Positions 6,004 through 12,365 of a stretch of DNA of 23,392 nucleotides are shown one piece after another. The position numbers were made by a program, and so were the translations under genes. Under the pieces are notes generated by a model. It had not been told where the DNA came from. It saw only the letters and a list, made by a program, of their open reading frames with translations, and searched no databases. Position 1 is the stretch's first letter. Each line of letters begins with the position of its first letter. The DNA is taken from positions 1 to 23,392 of the IMG/VR virus record IMGVR_UViG_3300010151_000177; one strand, 5' to 3'. Origin of the DNA: a virus.

Positions 6004-6372
6004 ATGAATGAAAATCTAACAAAAGAAGAACAAGTTGCTTTAGAAAAGGCGATTGATGATGCCGAAAAGGTATATTATGAAAATGCTGATTCATGGACTG
6101 AAATGGATGAGGATTACTTTAACGCGTTAAGGGAAGAGTATAATAAAACCGAGGATGAAATAGGCCCACGGAAATTTAAATCATTTATCCATAGCGAGTT
6201 ACCATTATATATACTGATTTTTCCGGCCGGAAGGCAACACAATGGTGAAACTATGGTACAATACTACCATACTATAACAGAGGATTTAGAAGTAGGTACT
6301 TGTAATGGTTCTTACAAATTGATTACAGAAACAGAATTATTTGAAAAATTTAATATTAAATACAATAAATAA
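6004..6372 (+). CDS. Hypothetical acidic protein, 122 aa
   Basis: Unknown function. The N-terminal half is strongly acidic and helical (residues 5-55, many Glu/Asp), then a more hydrophobic strand region (LPLYILIFPAG, about residues 67-77) and a C-terminal mixed region with TCNGSYKLITETELFEKF. The layout suggests a small soluble globular domain following a charged helix. The start has AAAAAGG 9 nt upstream. It is first in a run of eight small genes (6004-8640) that probably form one operon after the upstream terminator. Confidence 0.7.
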   Translation: MNENLTKEEQVALEKAIDDAEKVYYENADSWTEMDEDYFNALREEYNKTEDEIGPRKFKSFIHSELPLYILIFPAGRQHNGETMVQYYHTITEDLEVGTCNGSYKLITETELFEKFNIKYNK

Positions 6373-6381
6373 AAGGGAACG

Positions 6382-6582
6382 ATGGCGTATTACATTACAA
6401 AAGTTAAGATTATTACTACCGATGACAAAGGTAGACAGAAGAAAAGTGTAGAACAATATTTAGTAAAAGCAGTTTCGGTAACAGATGCAGAAACTAAAAT
6501 CCACGAAGAATTTAAAAATGATTCAATAGATTTTGAAGTCACAGCTGTAGTTGAAATTAAAATTGTAAAAGTAATTAATTAG
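6382..6582 (+). CDS. DUF4494-like small protein
   Basis: A 66-aa protein that resembles the DUF4494 family as I recall it: an N-terminal YYITKVKI strand, a Lys-rich turn (DDKGRQKKSVEQYLVKAVSVTDAE is the region, residues 14-37), then a Glu-rich helix and a final strand (FEVTAVVEIKIVKV). The family is small, of unknown function, and found mainly in Bacteroidota genomes and their phages, so it is also a host clue. The start is supported by AAAAGGGAACG immediately upstream. Compact beta-alpha-beta fold expected; no catalytic residues seen. Confidence 0.65.
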   Translation: MAYYITKVKIITTDDKGRQKKSVEQYLVKAVSVTDAETKIHEEFKNDSIDFEVTAVVEIKIVKVIN

Positions 6583-6585
6583 GGG

Positions 6586-6816
6586 ATGGTAATGGAGTTC
6601 ACAACAGGTTCTATGATTATCATATCAGCTTTTAAAAAATTTAAAGTAGGTAAGATTTTAGAAAAATCAATATCCAAAAATGGAATGGTCTATATGGTGA
6701 AAGCTGAAGATGGTAAGGTTTATGAAAATATATGCATAGACGCTAAGAAAAATACTGTATTTATACATTCAAGTTTTACTAATTCATTTTTAAAATCTAA
6801 AAAAAATGGAAAATAG
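6586..6816 (+). CDS. Hypothetical small basic protein, 76 aa
   Basis: Unknown function. Residues about 9-45 alternate hydrophobic and polar residues and read as a small SH3-like beta barrel (FKVGKILEKS, MVYMVKAEDGKVYENI), a common fold of small phage proteins; the C-terminus is Lys/Ser-rich (NSFLKSKKNGK). There are two candidate starts: ATG at 6586 abuts the AGGGG at 6581-6585, whereas ATG at 6592 (MEFTTG) places that purine run 6 nt upstream and is arguably better. It overlaps the next gene by 11 nt, suggesting translational coupling. Confidence 0.6.
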   Translation: MVMEFTTGSMIIISAFKKFKVGKILEKSISKNGMVYMVKAEDGKVYENICIDAKKNTVFIHSSFTNSFLKSKKNGK

Positions 6817-6988
6817 AAGAGCTCAAGAAAAAATAAATGAACTACGCCGGAGAATACGTTCTCATATGAGGGAACATAATTCAATAGTGAGTAAAGAAGG
6901 TTGGGAAGCTGGTAGTGATAAACGAAAAATGATGTCAAATTTAAATCAAGAAATATTTAAAATAAACTGCAATTATGGAGATAAGTAA
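6806..6988 (+). CDS. Hypothetical Arg-rich helical peptide, 60 aa
   Basis: Unknown function. The first 22 residues (NRRAQEKINELRRRIRSHMR region) form a strongly basic amphipathic helix and the rest is mixed. Such small basic proteins can bind nucleic acid or a host protein, but nothing here decides it. It overlaps the upstream gene by 11 nt and the downstream gene by 14 nt, so it belongs to a coupled run. It reads as genuine because both neighbours keep this compact spacing. Confidence 0.55.
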   Translation: MENRRAQEKINELRRRIRSHMREHNSIVSKEGWEAGSDKRKMMSNLNQEIFKINCNYGDK

Positions 6989-7271
6989 AAACAAGTTTAC
7001 ACGACTTAAAAAGAAAGTTTTGGATAGATACCCAAACGCAAAAATTAAGGTCAATAATGGGGGTAAATTTTACGTTTCAGATGGTACTGGGAATGAATTA
7101 GAATCTGAATACATGGTGCCGCCACAGAAAACCATAAAGATGGCATGGTATTGGTTGAGTCAAATCATAAAGACTAACCAAAACATACAAAGAACACATC
7201 CAAATAGAATGGACTTGACTGTATTTGAACGGAAGTTTAATAGAATAGCTAGACGAAACAGGAAGAAATAA
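6975..7271 (+). CDS. Hypothetical very basic protein, 98 aa
   Basis: Unknown function. It is Lys/Arg-rich throughout, with a basic N-terminal helix (KNKFTRLKKKVLDRYP), a short beta hairpin (IKVNNGGKFYVSDGTG, about residues 24-39), and a basic C-terminal helix ending RRNRKK. The overall charge suggests binding to nucleic acid or ribosomes, but no named domain is recognised. It starts inside the previous gene (14-nt overlap); GGAG stands 5 nt before the ATG inside that gene. A short hairpin follows its stop. Confidence 0.6.
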   Translation: MEISKNKFTRLKKKVLDRYPNAKIKVNNGGKFYVSDGTGNELESEYMVPPQKTIKMAWYWLSQIIKTNQNIQRTHPNRMDLTVFERKFNRIARRNRKK

Positions 7272-7287
7272 TTCGGTTTAACCGAAT
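7271..7287 (+). terminator. Short perfect hairpin, possible terminator
   Basis: ATTCGGT (7271-7277) is the reverse complement of ACCGAAT (7281-7287) with a TTA loop, overlapping the end of the upstream stop codon. The sequence after it is T-rich (ATACTTTTATATTTATTTT) rather than a clean T-run, so termination may be partial; it could also be a processing site. Confidence 0.45.
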
Positions 7288-7334
7288 ATACTTTTATATT
7301 TATTTTAAACATTAGATAACACAATAAATTAACT

Positions 7335-7619
7335 ATGAGAAAAAAATCATTTAAAGGTTCGGTCAATCATTCATTGGCTATGTCACGAGAAAGTAGAGAA
7401 CGTCAAAAAAAATTAGGAGACAGTTATTCAAGTATTGATTTTGAATTTACCAATGGAATTAATGAATTCAACTATAAAGACAAAAGTATTCCAATTGGAA
7501 ATTTAAAAGTAGGAGATAGGAAACTTAATTTAACGGTTGCTGAATGTAATCGGGTAATATCTACCCTAGAAGATGCAATTGCAGCTCACCGCAAGAAAAT
7601 TAAATTAGGACTATACTAA
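7335..7619 (+). CDS. Hypothetical protein, 94 aa
   Basis: Unknown function. A basic N-terminus (MRKKSFKGSVNHS, then SRESRERQKKLG) precedes a region that reads as strands (IDFEFTNGINEFNYKD; KSIPIGNLKVGDRKLNLT) and a C-terminal helix (ECNRVISTLEDAIAAHRKK). The C-terminal helix with a preceding LTVAECNRV is reminiscent of small phage proteins with a regulatory or binding role, but I cannot name a family. It follows a 63-nt gap containing the hairpin at 7271 and an A/T-rich stretch without a recognisable promoter. Confidence 0.6.
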   Translation: MRKKSFKGSVNHSLAMSRESRERQKKLGDSYSSIDFEFTNGINEFNYKDKSIPIGNLKVGDRKLNLTVAECNRVISTLEDAIAAHRKKIKLGLY

Positions 7620-7629
7620 ACTTAAACGT

Positions 7630-8076
7630 ATGCGACCAATTAAACCATCTAAATTATTTGAAGCATTAGGTATAGGTGACCCTGATATGGAAACTGCACG
7701 AGAGTGGGTTACTTATAAACGATTTGAAGAGGCTGTCCCCGATTTACTAACACTTGAAGAATTTGTGACTTGTATCTATAAAAAAGTAGTTAGTGATGAT
7801 TCCAAACCACACCGGTGGTTTTCAGAAAGATACCTTACTACAGAATATTTTCATACCGATATTGATGCTACACGGGAATACATAAGTGAATTTCTTAATA
7901 ATATGCTTGTATTACAACAACGTATTGATAGAGTAAAATATAAACATTTAGTAGAATTTATAAGATTGGTAGTGGTACATTTAGGCTCAGAAAAAAAAGT
8001 ATTGCCTAAACAAGTTTTAGAGTTTTTAAACAAAATACATAAGACAAAAGGAAATTTAGATGATACTTATAAATAA
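7630..8076 (+). CDS. Hypothetical helical protein, 148 aa
   Basis: Unknown function. It is almost entirely helical by composition. Residues about 15-60 are acidic (DPDMETAREWV; FEEAVPDLLTLEEF), followed by a Trp/His/Arg/Tyr-rich segment (HRWFSERYLTTEYFH, about 61-75) and hydrophobic helices in the C-terminal half (EYISEFLNNMLVLQQRI; KHLVEFIRLVVVHLG). No metal-binding or catalytic motif is evident. It lies 10 nt after the previous gene and 5 nt before the next, consistent with one operon. Confidence 0.65.
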   Translation: MRPIKPSKLFEALGIGDPDMETAREWVTYKRFEEAVPDLLTLEEFVTCIYKKVVSDDSKPHRWFSERYLTTEYFHTDIDATREYISEFLNNMLVLQQRIDRVKYKHLVEFIRLVVVHLGSEKKVLPKQVLEFLNKIHKTKGNLDDTYK

Positions 8077-8081
8077 GTAAT

Positions 8082-8282
8082 ATGGATAAGATACCAGAAC
8101 CATATAGAAGTAGAATTAATGAAATCTTAAAATCATCCAACGATACTATTAAGATACTTCATGACTTAAAAATATATCTACTGAATGAAGGTTACTTTAG
8201 AGAATTAACCACAGACCCCGCTTGGTTAGCTAATGAAATCTATAAACAGTCTCTAAAAAATCGGAGGGCTAAAAATGACTAA
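8082..8282 (+). CDS. Hypothetical small helical protein, 66 aa
   Basis: Unknown function. It reads as two or three helices (EPYRSRINEILKSSNDTIK; ILHDLKIYLLNEGYF; DPAWLANEIYKQSLKN) with a basic end. Its stop overlaps the next gene by 8 nt, and the CGGAGGG upstream of that next start lies within its last codons, which indicates translational coupling. It starts 5 nt after the preceding stop, with no room for a separate promoter. Confidence 0.6.
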   Translation: MDKIPEPYRSRINEILKSSNDTIKILHDLKIYLLNEGYFRELTTDPAWLANEIYKQSLKNRRAKND

Positions 8283-8640
8283 TTACGATTACTGGGATAA
8301 TGATGAATTCAAATTCTTTAATACATTATCAGATAATGATAAATTACTTTATATTTATGATTTAATGATAAGTGAATTTACTGATGATTATGAGTTTGAT
8401 TATAAAACTGAATACAATAACGATGTTGAAAATGATGCTAAGCAATTTGTCGCTGTCAGCTTAAACAACGGGCGTGTTAAAATAGCAGGGCCGAGTCTTG
8501 AGGTGGTGCACAAAATATCAAATTTGATGATGGTAAATGGTATGATATTTACAGACTCAGATATTGATATTGATGACGATGATAATGTAATATTGTCATT
8601 TGCAATTGTAGGAAAGTCACATCCATTATCATTAAACTGA
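8275..8640 (+). CDS. Hypothetical highly acidic protein, 121 aa
   Basis: Unknown function. It is very Asp/Asn-rich: residues 3-55 are acidic and aromatic (YDYWDNDEFKFF; EFTDDYEFDYKTEY) and a second acidic run, DSDIDIDDDDN, lies near residues 94-104. Between them KQFVAVSLNNGRVKIAGP and a helix SLEVVHKISNLMM read as a small alpha/beta domain. Strong negative charge can indicate DNA mimicry or binding to basic partners, but that is only a possibility. The start has a good Shine-Dalgarno sequence (GGAGG, 8 nt upstream). It is last in the small-gene run and is followed by a short hairpin. Confidence 0.65.
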   Translation: MTNYDYWDNDEFKFFNTLSDNDKLLYIYDLMISEFTDDYEFDYKTEYNNDVENDAKQFVAVSLNNGRVKIAGPSLEVVHKISNLMMVNGMIFTDSDIDIDDDDNVILSFAIVGKSHPLSLN

Positions 8641-8657
8641 CAATTTGTCATGTTTTT
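8638..8657 (+). terminator. Short hairpin with T-run, possible terminator
   Basis: TGACA (8638-8642) pairs with TGTCA (8646-8650) across a 3-nt loop, starting in the stop codon of the upstream gene, and is followed by TGTTTTTC. The stem is only 5 bp, so it is weak, but its position at the end of the small-gene run and before the Hsp20 gene fits. The gap to 8727 is otherwise extremely A/T-rich, with a possible -33-like TTTTG at 8672-8676 but no good -7 match. Confidence 0.45.
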
Positions 8658-8727
8658 CACATCGGTACATATTTTGATTATACTATATATATAATATTAT
8701 TTACTAACAATTTTAAAAAAAGAATTT

Positions 8728-9069
8728 ATGCTTACATTAACACCTTACAACGATTTTTTCAATGATGCGTTTGATACAATTTTAACACGCTCAAAACAAA
8801 TACCTAGCTACACAGTGGAAAATGATGAACTCATTATGAGTTTTGATGTTCCTGGTTTCTCTAAAAAAGACCTGAATATAAGTGTAGAAGATTGTATAAT
8901 ACACATTAAAGGTAATACCGACACCCGTGAAATTTCAAAAACATTCAGGGTTGGTACTGAGTGGGATTTATCAAAAACCAATGCTACCGTAGAAAGTGGT
9001 GTATTAAATATCACTGTTCCAAAATTTGAAGAAAGAAAAAAGAAATTTATTGAAATTAAAGTTAAGTAA
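8728..9069 (+). CDS. hsp20: Hsp20 / alpha-crystallin small heat-shock protein
   Basis: A 113-aa ATP-independent holdase chaperone that keeps unfolding proteins soluble. The alpha-crystallin domain occupies about residues 28-113: the strand ELIMSFDVPGFSKKDLNISV, then IIHIKGN, FRVG, and the family signature ATVESGVLNITVPK with G91-V92-L93. The short tail carries I-x-I (I108-E-I110), the motif that docks into neighbouring dimers. The N-terminal arm is short (about 27 residues), so oligomers may be small. Small heat-shock genes are known in T4-like cyanophages. Its stop overlaps the next ATG by one base. With ClpP and GroES nearby it suggests a phage-borne protein quality-control set. Confidence 0.92.
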   Translation: MLTLTPYNDFFNDAFDTILTRSKQIPSYTVENDELIMSFDVPGFSKKDLNISVEDCIIHIKGNTDTREISKTFRVGTEWDLSKTNATVESGVLNITVPKFEERKKKFIEIKVK

Positions 9070-9269
9070 TGTTTTGCAAAGAAGTTGTGACTGTACGAGA
9101 TTCGTTATATTTGGTAATACGAAAGATTAAGATTGAAAGTAAGCCAATAGTGCAAACATGGAAGGAACATCTTAGGGCTGATATAGTGTTTAAGAAAGAA
9201 CCATATTATTATTTTTGTAAATTAATTGATGAGATTATCCCTGAGGAAGTTGTATCAGTACAAGATTAG
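9069..9269 (+). CDS. Hypothetical protein, 66 aa, coupled to hsp20
   Basis: Unknown function. It begins at TAATG, overlapping the Hsp20 stop by one base, so it is translationally coupled to it. The protein is mixed charge with strands at the start (EVVTVRDSLYLVIRKIKI), a central helix (WKEHLRADIVFKK), an aromatic stretch (EPYYYFCKLI) and an acidic end. Two Cys (residues 3 and 50) are present. The coupling suggests a role alongside Hsp20, but this is inferred from position only. A strong terminator follows 22 nt after its stop. Confidence 0.6.
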   Translation: MFCKEVVTVRDSLYLVIRKIKIESKPIVQTWKEHLRADIVFKKEPYYYFCKLIDEIIPEEVVSVQD

Positions 9270-9291
9270 ATTTAACATTATTTTAACAGAA

Positions 9292-9318
9292 GGAGGCTTA
9301 ATAAGCTTCCTTTTTTTT
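9292..9318 (+). terminator. Strong rho-independent terminator
   Basis: GGAGGCTTA (9292-9300) pairs with TAAGCTTCC (9302-9310), one G.U pair, followed by eight T (9311-9318). This is the clearest terminator in the window and ends the Hsp20 transcript. Confidence 0.88.
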
Positions 9319-9367
9319 ATTAGTTAAGTAGTATTTAGCTACTTGGCAGAGAATCCGGGTAAGGTTT

Positions 9368-9466
9368 ATGATGTTTGGAAATTACTTTCTTTTATTATAT
9401 TTATTAGTATCAATGGGGTTGTTTTACAACTCCATTACTCCTTTAAAAAGAAATAATTTATTATAA
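9368..9466 (+). CDS. Possible 32-aa membrane peptide
   Basis: A short frame with a good ribosome-binding site (GGGTAAGG ending 4 nt before the ATG). The product starts MMFGNYFLLLYLLVSMGLFY, one hydrophobic span of about 16-18 residues, then a polar basic tail (NSITPLKRNNLL). A second ATG at 9371 is equally possible. It lies in an otherwise empty 240-nt gap between a terminator and a large membrane-protein gene, and its stop codon falls inside the TATAAATA at 9462. Single-span phage peptides are often lysis or exclusion factors, but nothing proves that here. It may also be a chance frame. Confidence 0.4.
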   Translation: MMFGNYFLLLYLLVSMGLFYNSITPLKRNNLL

Positions 9467-9469
9467 ATA
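9462..9469 (+). promoter_or_regulatory. T4-type late promoter sequence TATAAATA
   Basis: An exact match to the T4 late promoter consensus TATAAATA, 40 nt upstream of the membrane-protein ATG at 9510. Late promoters of this family are read by RNA polymerase carrying gp55, and a gp55-like gene lies at 12634. The match sits in A/T-rich sequence, so chance is possible; its position ahead of a gene run with no other visible promoter is the main support. Confidence 0.5.
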
Positions 9470-9509
9470 CAGTTTCAGGATTTAATAAAACTAAAAATCG
9501 GTAAAAAAA

Positions 9510-10505
9510 ATGAAAAAATATTTAAATAAAAAAACTGGATTTATTTTATTGATGATTATCAGTACATTTGGACTTGTAGGTTCAGCCGCTTACTATTCGG
9601 TACTTGGGTTAAGTTCGTTATTTGCAGGAGCTTCATTCGCAGTAATAATCATGGCAGGTACATTAGAATTTTCTAAAATAATAGTAGCATCGTATTTACA
9701 TAATCATTGGAAAATCGCGGGTTGGATGAAATATTATCTTACCGTAGCCGTAGCCATTTTAATGATAATAACATCAGTGGGCATATATGGATTCTTAACA
9801 TCAGCTTATCAGAAAACATCTGATAAATTAGCTATAATTGATAAACAAGTACAAGTTATTGAATTAAAAAAAGATAGATTCCAAGAACAACTTGGTGGGT
9901 ATGTTACAGAAAAGGAACAACTAAACACATCAATATCGGAATTATCAAAAGGTTTATCAAACAATGTAATTCAGTACAAAGACAGAGAAACTGGTCAAAT
10001 AATCACTACAACATCATCATCAACTCGTAGAGTATTGGTAAAACAATTGGATGATTCAAAAGAACAACGTAATTTAATATCACAAAAAATAGAAGTGATT
10101 ACAGATTCAATAACATCATTGGAATTGAAAATATTAGATTTAGAATCAAATAACGAATTAGCTGCCGATGTAGGCCCGTTAAGATACCTTTCAAAGATTA
10201 CAGGTAAATCAATGGATATAATTGTTAATTGGTTTACATTAGCAATCGTATTTGTATTTGACCCGTTAGCAATAGCAATGGTTATAGCGTTAAATAAACT
10301 AATTAATGGCCCACCCAAACCACTTGAATCAGAAGTTAAGGTAGCTCCCAAAGAAGAAGAAATCATAGTGGTAAAGAAGGTTGATAAAGTAAAACCTAAA
10401 AAGAATGTTAAAAAAGAAGAACCACCAAAACCAACAAAAAATATATACGGAGAACCTACTAGAAAAAAATATAGCGACGGGGATAATGCAAATACTGGTA
10501 AATAA
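9510..10505 (+). CDS. Multi-pass membrane protein with coiled coil
   Basis: A 331-aa predicted inner-membrane protein. Three hydrophobic spans occupy about residues 11-31, 33-60 and 76-97; a long heptad-rich coiled coil follows (about 100-215, Gln/Glu/Lys-rich), then a fourth span (about 239-262) with VFDPLAIAMVIAL, a motif I associate with a recurring phage membrane-protein type. The cytoplasmic tail (about 266-331) is rich in Lys, Pro and Glu. Function unknown; the topology could suit a membrane-anchored scaffold, superinfection exclusion or lysis control. The region between the third and fourth spans would face one side as a rod. It lies behind a late promoter sequence and before the ClpP gene. 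Confidence 0.75.
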   Translation: MKKYLNKKTGFILLMIISTFGLVGSAAYYSVLGLSSLFAGASFAVIIMAGTLEFSKIIVASYLHNHWKIAGWMKYYLTVAVAILMIITSVGIYGFLTSAYQKTSDKLAIIDKQVQVIELKKDRFQEQLGGYVTEKEQLNTSISELSKGLSNNVIQYKDRETGQIITTTSSSTRRVLVKQLDDSKEQRNLISQKIEVITDSITSLELKILDLESNNELAADVGPLRYLSKITGKSMDIIVNWFTLAIVFVFDPLAIAMVIALNKLINGPPKPLESEVKVAPKEEEIIVVKKVDKVKPKKNVKKEEPPKPTKNIYGEPTRKKYSDGDNANTGK

Positions 10506-10506
10506 A

Positions 10507-10538
10507 TTTGGATTATTCAAATATTTTTTGTATATTAG
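10507..10538 (+). promoter_or_regulatory. Candidate Bacteroidota-type promoter before clpP
   Basis: TTTG (10507-10510), 20 nt, TATATTAG (10531-10538), resembling the -33 TTTG and -7 TAnnTTTG pattern with one mismatch in the -7 box. It starts just after the stop of the membrane-protein gene and ends 28 nt before the ClpP start. Spacing agrees with the three repeated promoters upstream, but no conserved leader follows. Confidence 0.5.
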
Positions 10539-10566
10539 TTAAAACAAAACAAAACAGTTATATTTT

Positions 10567-11205
10567 ATGAGTGATTTATATAATGAAAACAGAACAAGTT
10601 CTACAAACACAGAAGTATCATACACAGAAACCAATTCAGCTGAAAAGGAAAAATATTTTCAAGAGTTTAGAGAATTTGATTACGGTATTGATATTAAGGA
10701 TAATATAATAATAATACAAGATGTAATTCAATCAGGTCAATTATTTGATTTTGTTTCAAAAGTTAGGTTATTAAAAAAAATAAACCCTAACCTAAAAACG
10801 ATTACGTTACTATTGAATTCATCAGGTGGGGATGTTGTTGAAACACTGGGTTTAATAGATTACATAAGAAGTTTAAGAGACAGTGAAAACATCAAAGTTA
10901 ATATTGTATGTAGAGGAATGGCTATGTCAGCTGCAGCAATGTTACTTGCATCAGGTACTGGTATTAGAGTAGCATCAAAACATTCTAAAATTATGGTTCA
11001 TCAACTTTCATCATATGCTGGGGGTAAATTGGGTGATTTAAAATCCAATGCTAAATTCGCAGAACAATTGGAAGATGATTGTAATTGTATTTTGGAAGAA
11101 TGTACAAATAAAAATAAAAGTTGGTGGCAAGATATTCAACAAAATGATTACTTCTTGTCATCACATGACGCATTAGAATTAGGTATAATAGATAAAATTA
11201 TTTAA
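10567..11205 (+). CDS. clpP: ClpP-like serine protease
   Basis: A 212-aa peptidase of the ClpP/S14 fold. After an acidic N-terminal ~45 residues it shows LLLNSSGGDVVETLGLIDYI (substrate-cleft strand), GMAMSAAAMLLASG with the nucleophile S121, IMVHQLSS with H145, and QNDYFLSSHDALELGIIDKI with D194. The spacings S-H (24) and H-D (49) match E. coli ClpP (25 and 49), so the triad is complete. Phage ClpP-type enzymes serve either as prohead maturation proteases or as partners of host Clp ATPases; no capsid gene is in view to decide. It is 3 nt upstream of a GroES-like gene, pointing to a shared proteostasis role. It lacks an evident propeptide with a recognised cleavage site. Confidence 0.9.
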   Translation: MSDLYNENRTSSTNTEVSYTETNSAEKEKYFQEFREFDYGIDIKDNIIIIQDVIQSGQLFDFVSKVRLLKKINPNLKTITLLLNSSGGDVVETLGLIDYIRSLRDSENIKVNIVCRGMAMSAAAMLLASGTGIRVASKHSKIMVHQLSSYAGGKLGDLKSNAKFAEQLEDDCNCILEECTNKNKSWWQDIQQNDYFLSSHDALELGIIDKII

Positions 11206-11208
11206 ATT

Positions 11209-11514
11209 ATGAAGATGAATTACAAACCTTTAGGGGATAGAGTCGTAATAGAGATAGTAAAACGACATGATGAAAAAACAAAAGGTGGGTTATATAAACC
11301 ATCTGGCTCTGAAACAACAATGTTAGGAGAAGTAATAGCAATTGGTGGTGGGTTATTTACTCACACCGGTGACAGGATACCAATGAGTGTAACTGTTGGA
11401 GACATGGTACTATTAGAGGGTACTGGATTTAAACACAAAAATGGTGGTAAGACATACCACATTTATAGAGAGAGTGAGTTATTAGCAATATTAAATGAAA
11501 ACGTAACTGATTGA
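11209..11514 (+). CDS. groES: GroES-like co-chaperonin (gp31 analogue)
   Basis: A 101-aa Cpn10 protein that would cap the host GroEL ring, as T4 gp31 does. Family features in order: NYKPLGDRVVIEIV at the start, the mobile-loop region KTKGGLYKPSGSE (about 23-35), GEVIAIGGG, PMSVTVGDMVLL, and the C-terminal YRESELLAIL. The usual hydrophobic tripeptide of the mobile loop (as in GGIVL) is LYK here, which may alter affinity for GroEL. A second ATG at 11215 gives MNYKPLGDRV, closer to the family start, and may be the true start. It follows the ClpP gene by 3 nt. Full length; no truncation seen. Confidence 0.93.
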   Translation: MKMNYKPLGDRVVIEIVKRHDEKTKGGLYKPSGSETTMLGEVIAIGGGLFTHTGDRIPMSVTVGDMVLLEGTGFKHKNGGKTYHIYRESELLAILNENVTD

Positions 11515-11589
11515 TACTCAGTTAGTTACACTATCACTATCATCGCAACACATTGATAATCAATTAGTTAACAATAATAAATAAAAGTT

Positions 11590-12363
11590 ATGATACACAT
11601 TTTAGATGAAAATCAAATTCAAGACAATTACAATAAGTTCAGAAAATTAATCAATCAAACATTTACTGGACAACGACTAGAATCGTTAAACAAGATGTAC
11701 GATACATTAGAGGATAGAATCGTACTAACACCCGCGTCATCAATGGAGCATTTTCATAATGCATTCGCAGGAGGTTACATTGACCACGTTCTTCGTGTAA
11801 CACGTAACGCTATTAAGTTATATGAATTATATAATGAAGTTGGTATAGGATTTGGTGAGTTCACAAGAGAAACAGTAATTTTCACAGCCATTCACCACGA
11901 TTTAGGTAAAGTGGGTAATGAGACAAATAGTTGGTATATACCAAACGATTCACAATGGCATATAGAAAATCAAGGTAAGATTTACAAATCAAATGATGAT
12001 ATGAACTTTATGAATATTAATGGTAGAACATTTTATATGTTAAACCACTATGGCATTAAAGTTGAAGAAATTGAATGGTTGGGGATTCAACTTACAGATG
12101 GCATATATGATGAAGCTAACAAAGAGTATTATATGTCATATGCTCCTGGTAAAGCACTTAAAACATCATTTCCATATCTTATGCACCAAGCTGATGTTAT
12201 GGCAACACGATATGAATATGAAAGATGGTTACGTTCAAAAAAGCCTAAACTATCAAATAAAAACGTTGGTGGAAGACCTACAAAAAAACAAAAATTAGAA
12301 AATATAAAAATGCCAGAAAAACTTGATTTCAAATCTATTTTTGGTGAAGTAAATGAGAAATAG
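11590..12363 (+). CDS. HD-domain phosphohydrolase
   Basis: A 257-aa metal-dependent hydrolase of the HD superfamily, which typically removes phosphate from nucleotides. Metal ligands are visible in order: H66 in GGYIDHVLRV, H103-D104 in AIHHDLGKVGNE, a possible H153 in MLNHYG, and D202 in MHQADVMATRYEYERW. The C-terminal ~40 residues are basic (KKPKLSNKNVGGRPTKKQK) and likely lie outside the fold, perhaps for nucleic-acid or protein contact. Similar uncharacterised HD proteins occur in T4-like phages. Substrate unknown; a dNMP, (p)ppGpp or cyclic nucleotide are possible. A 75-nt gap separates it from groES; the next gene starts 2 nt after its stop. Confidence 0.85.
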   Translation: MIHILDENQIQDNYNKFRKLINQTFTGQRLESLNKMYDTLEDRIVLTPASSMEHFHNAFAGGYIDHVLRVTRNAIKLYELYNEVGIGFGEFTRETVIFTAIHHDLGKVGNETNSWYIPNDSQWHIENQGKIYKSNDDMNFMNINGRTFYMLNHYGIKVEEIEWLGIQLTDGIYDEANKEYYMSYAPGKALKTSFPYLMHQADVMATRYEYERWLRSKKPKLSNKNVGGRPTKKQKLENIKMPEKLDFKSIFGEVNEK

Positions 12364-12365
12364 TT

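Noticed and set aside
8068-8075. TATAAATA as a late promoter
   Set aside because: Again created by Tyr-Lys-stop codons; the next ATG is only 6 nt away, inside an operon with coupled genes.
11505-11523. Hairpin AACTGA/TCAGTT after groES as a terminator
   Set aside because: Six-base stem with no T-run after it; too weak to call.
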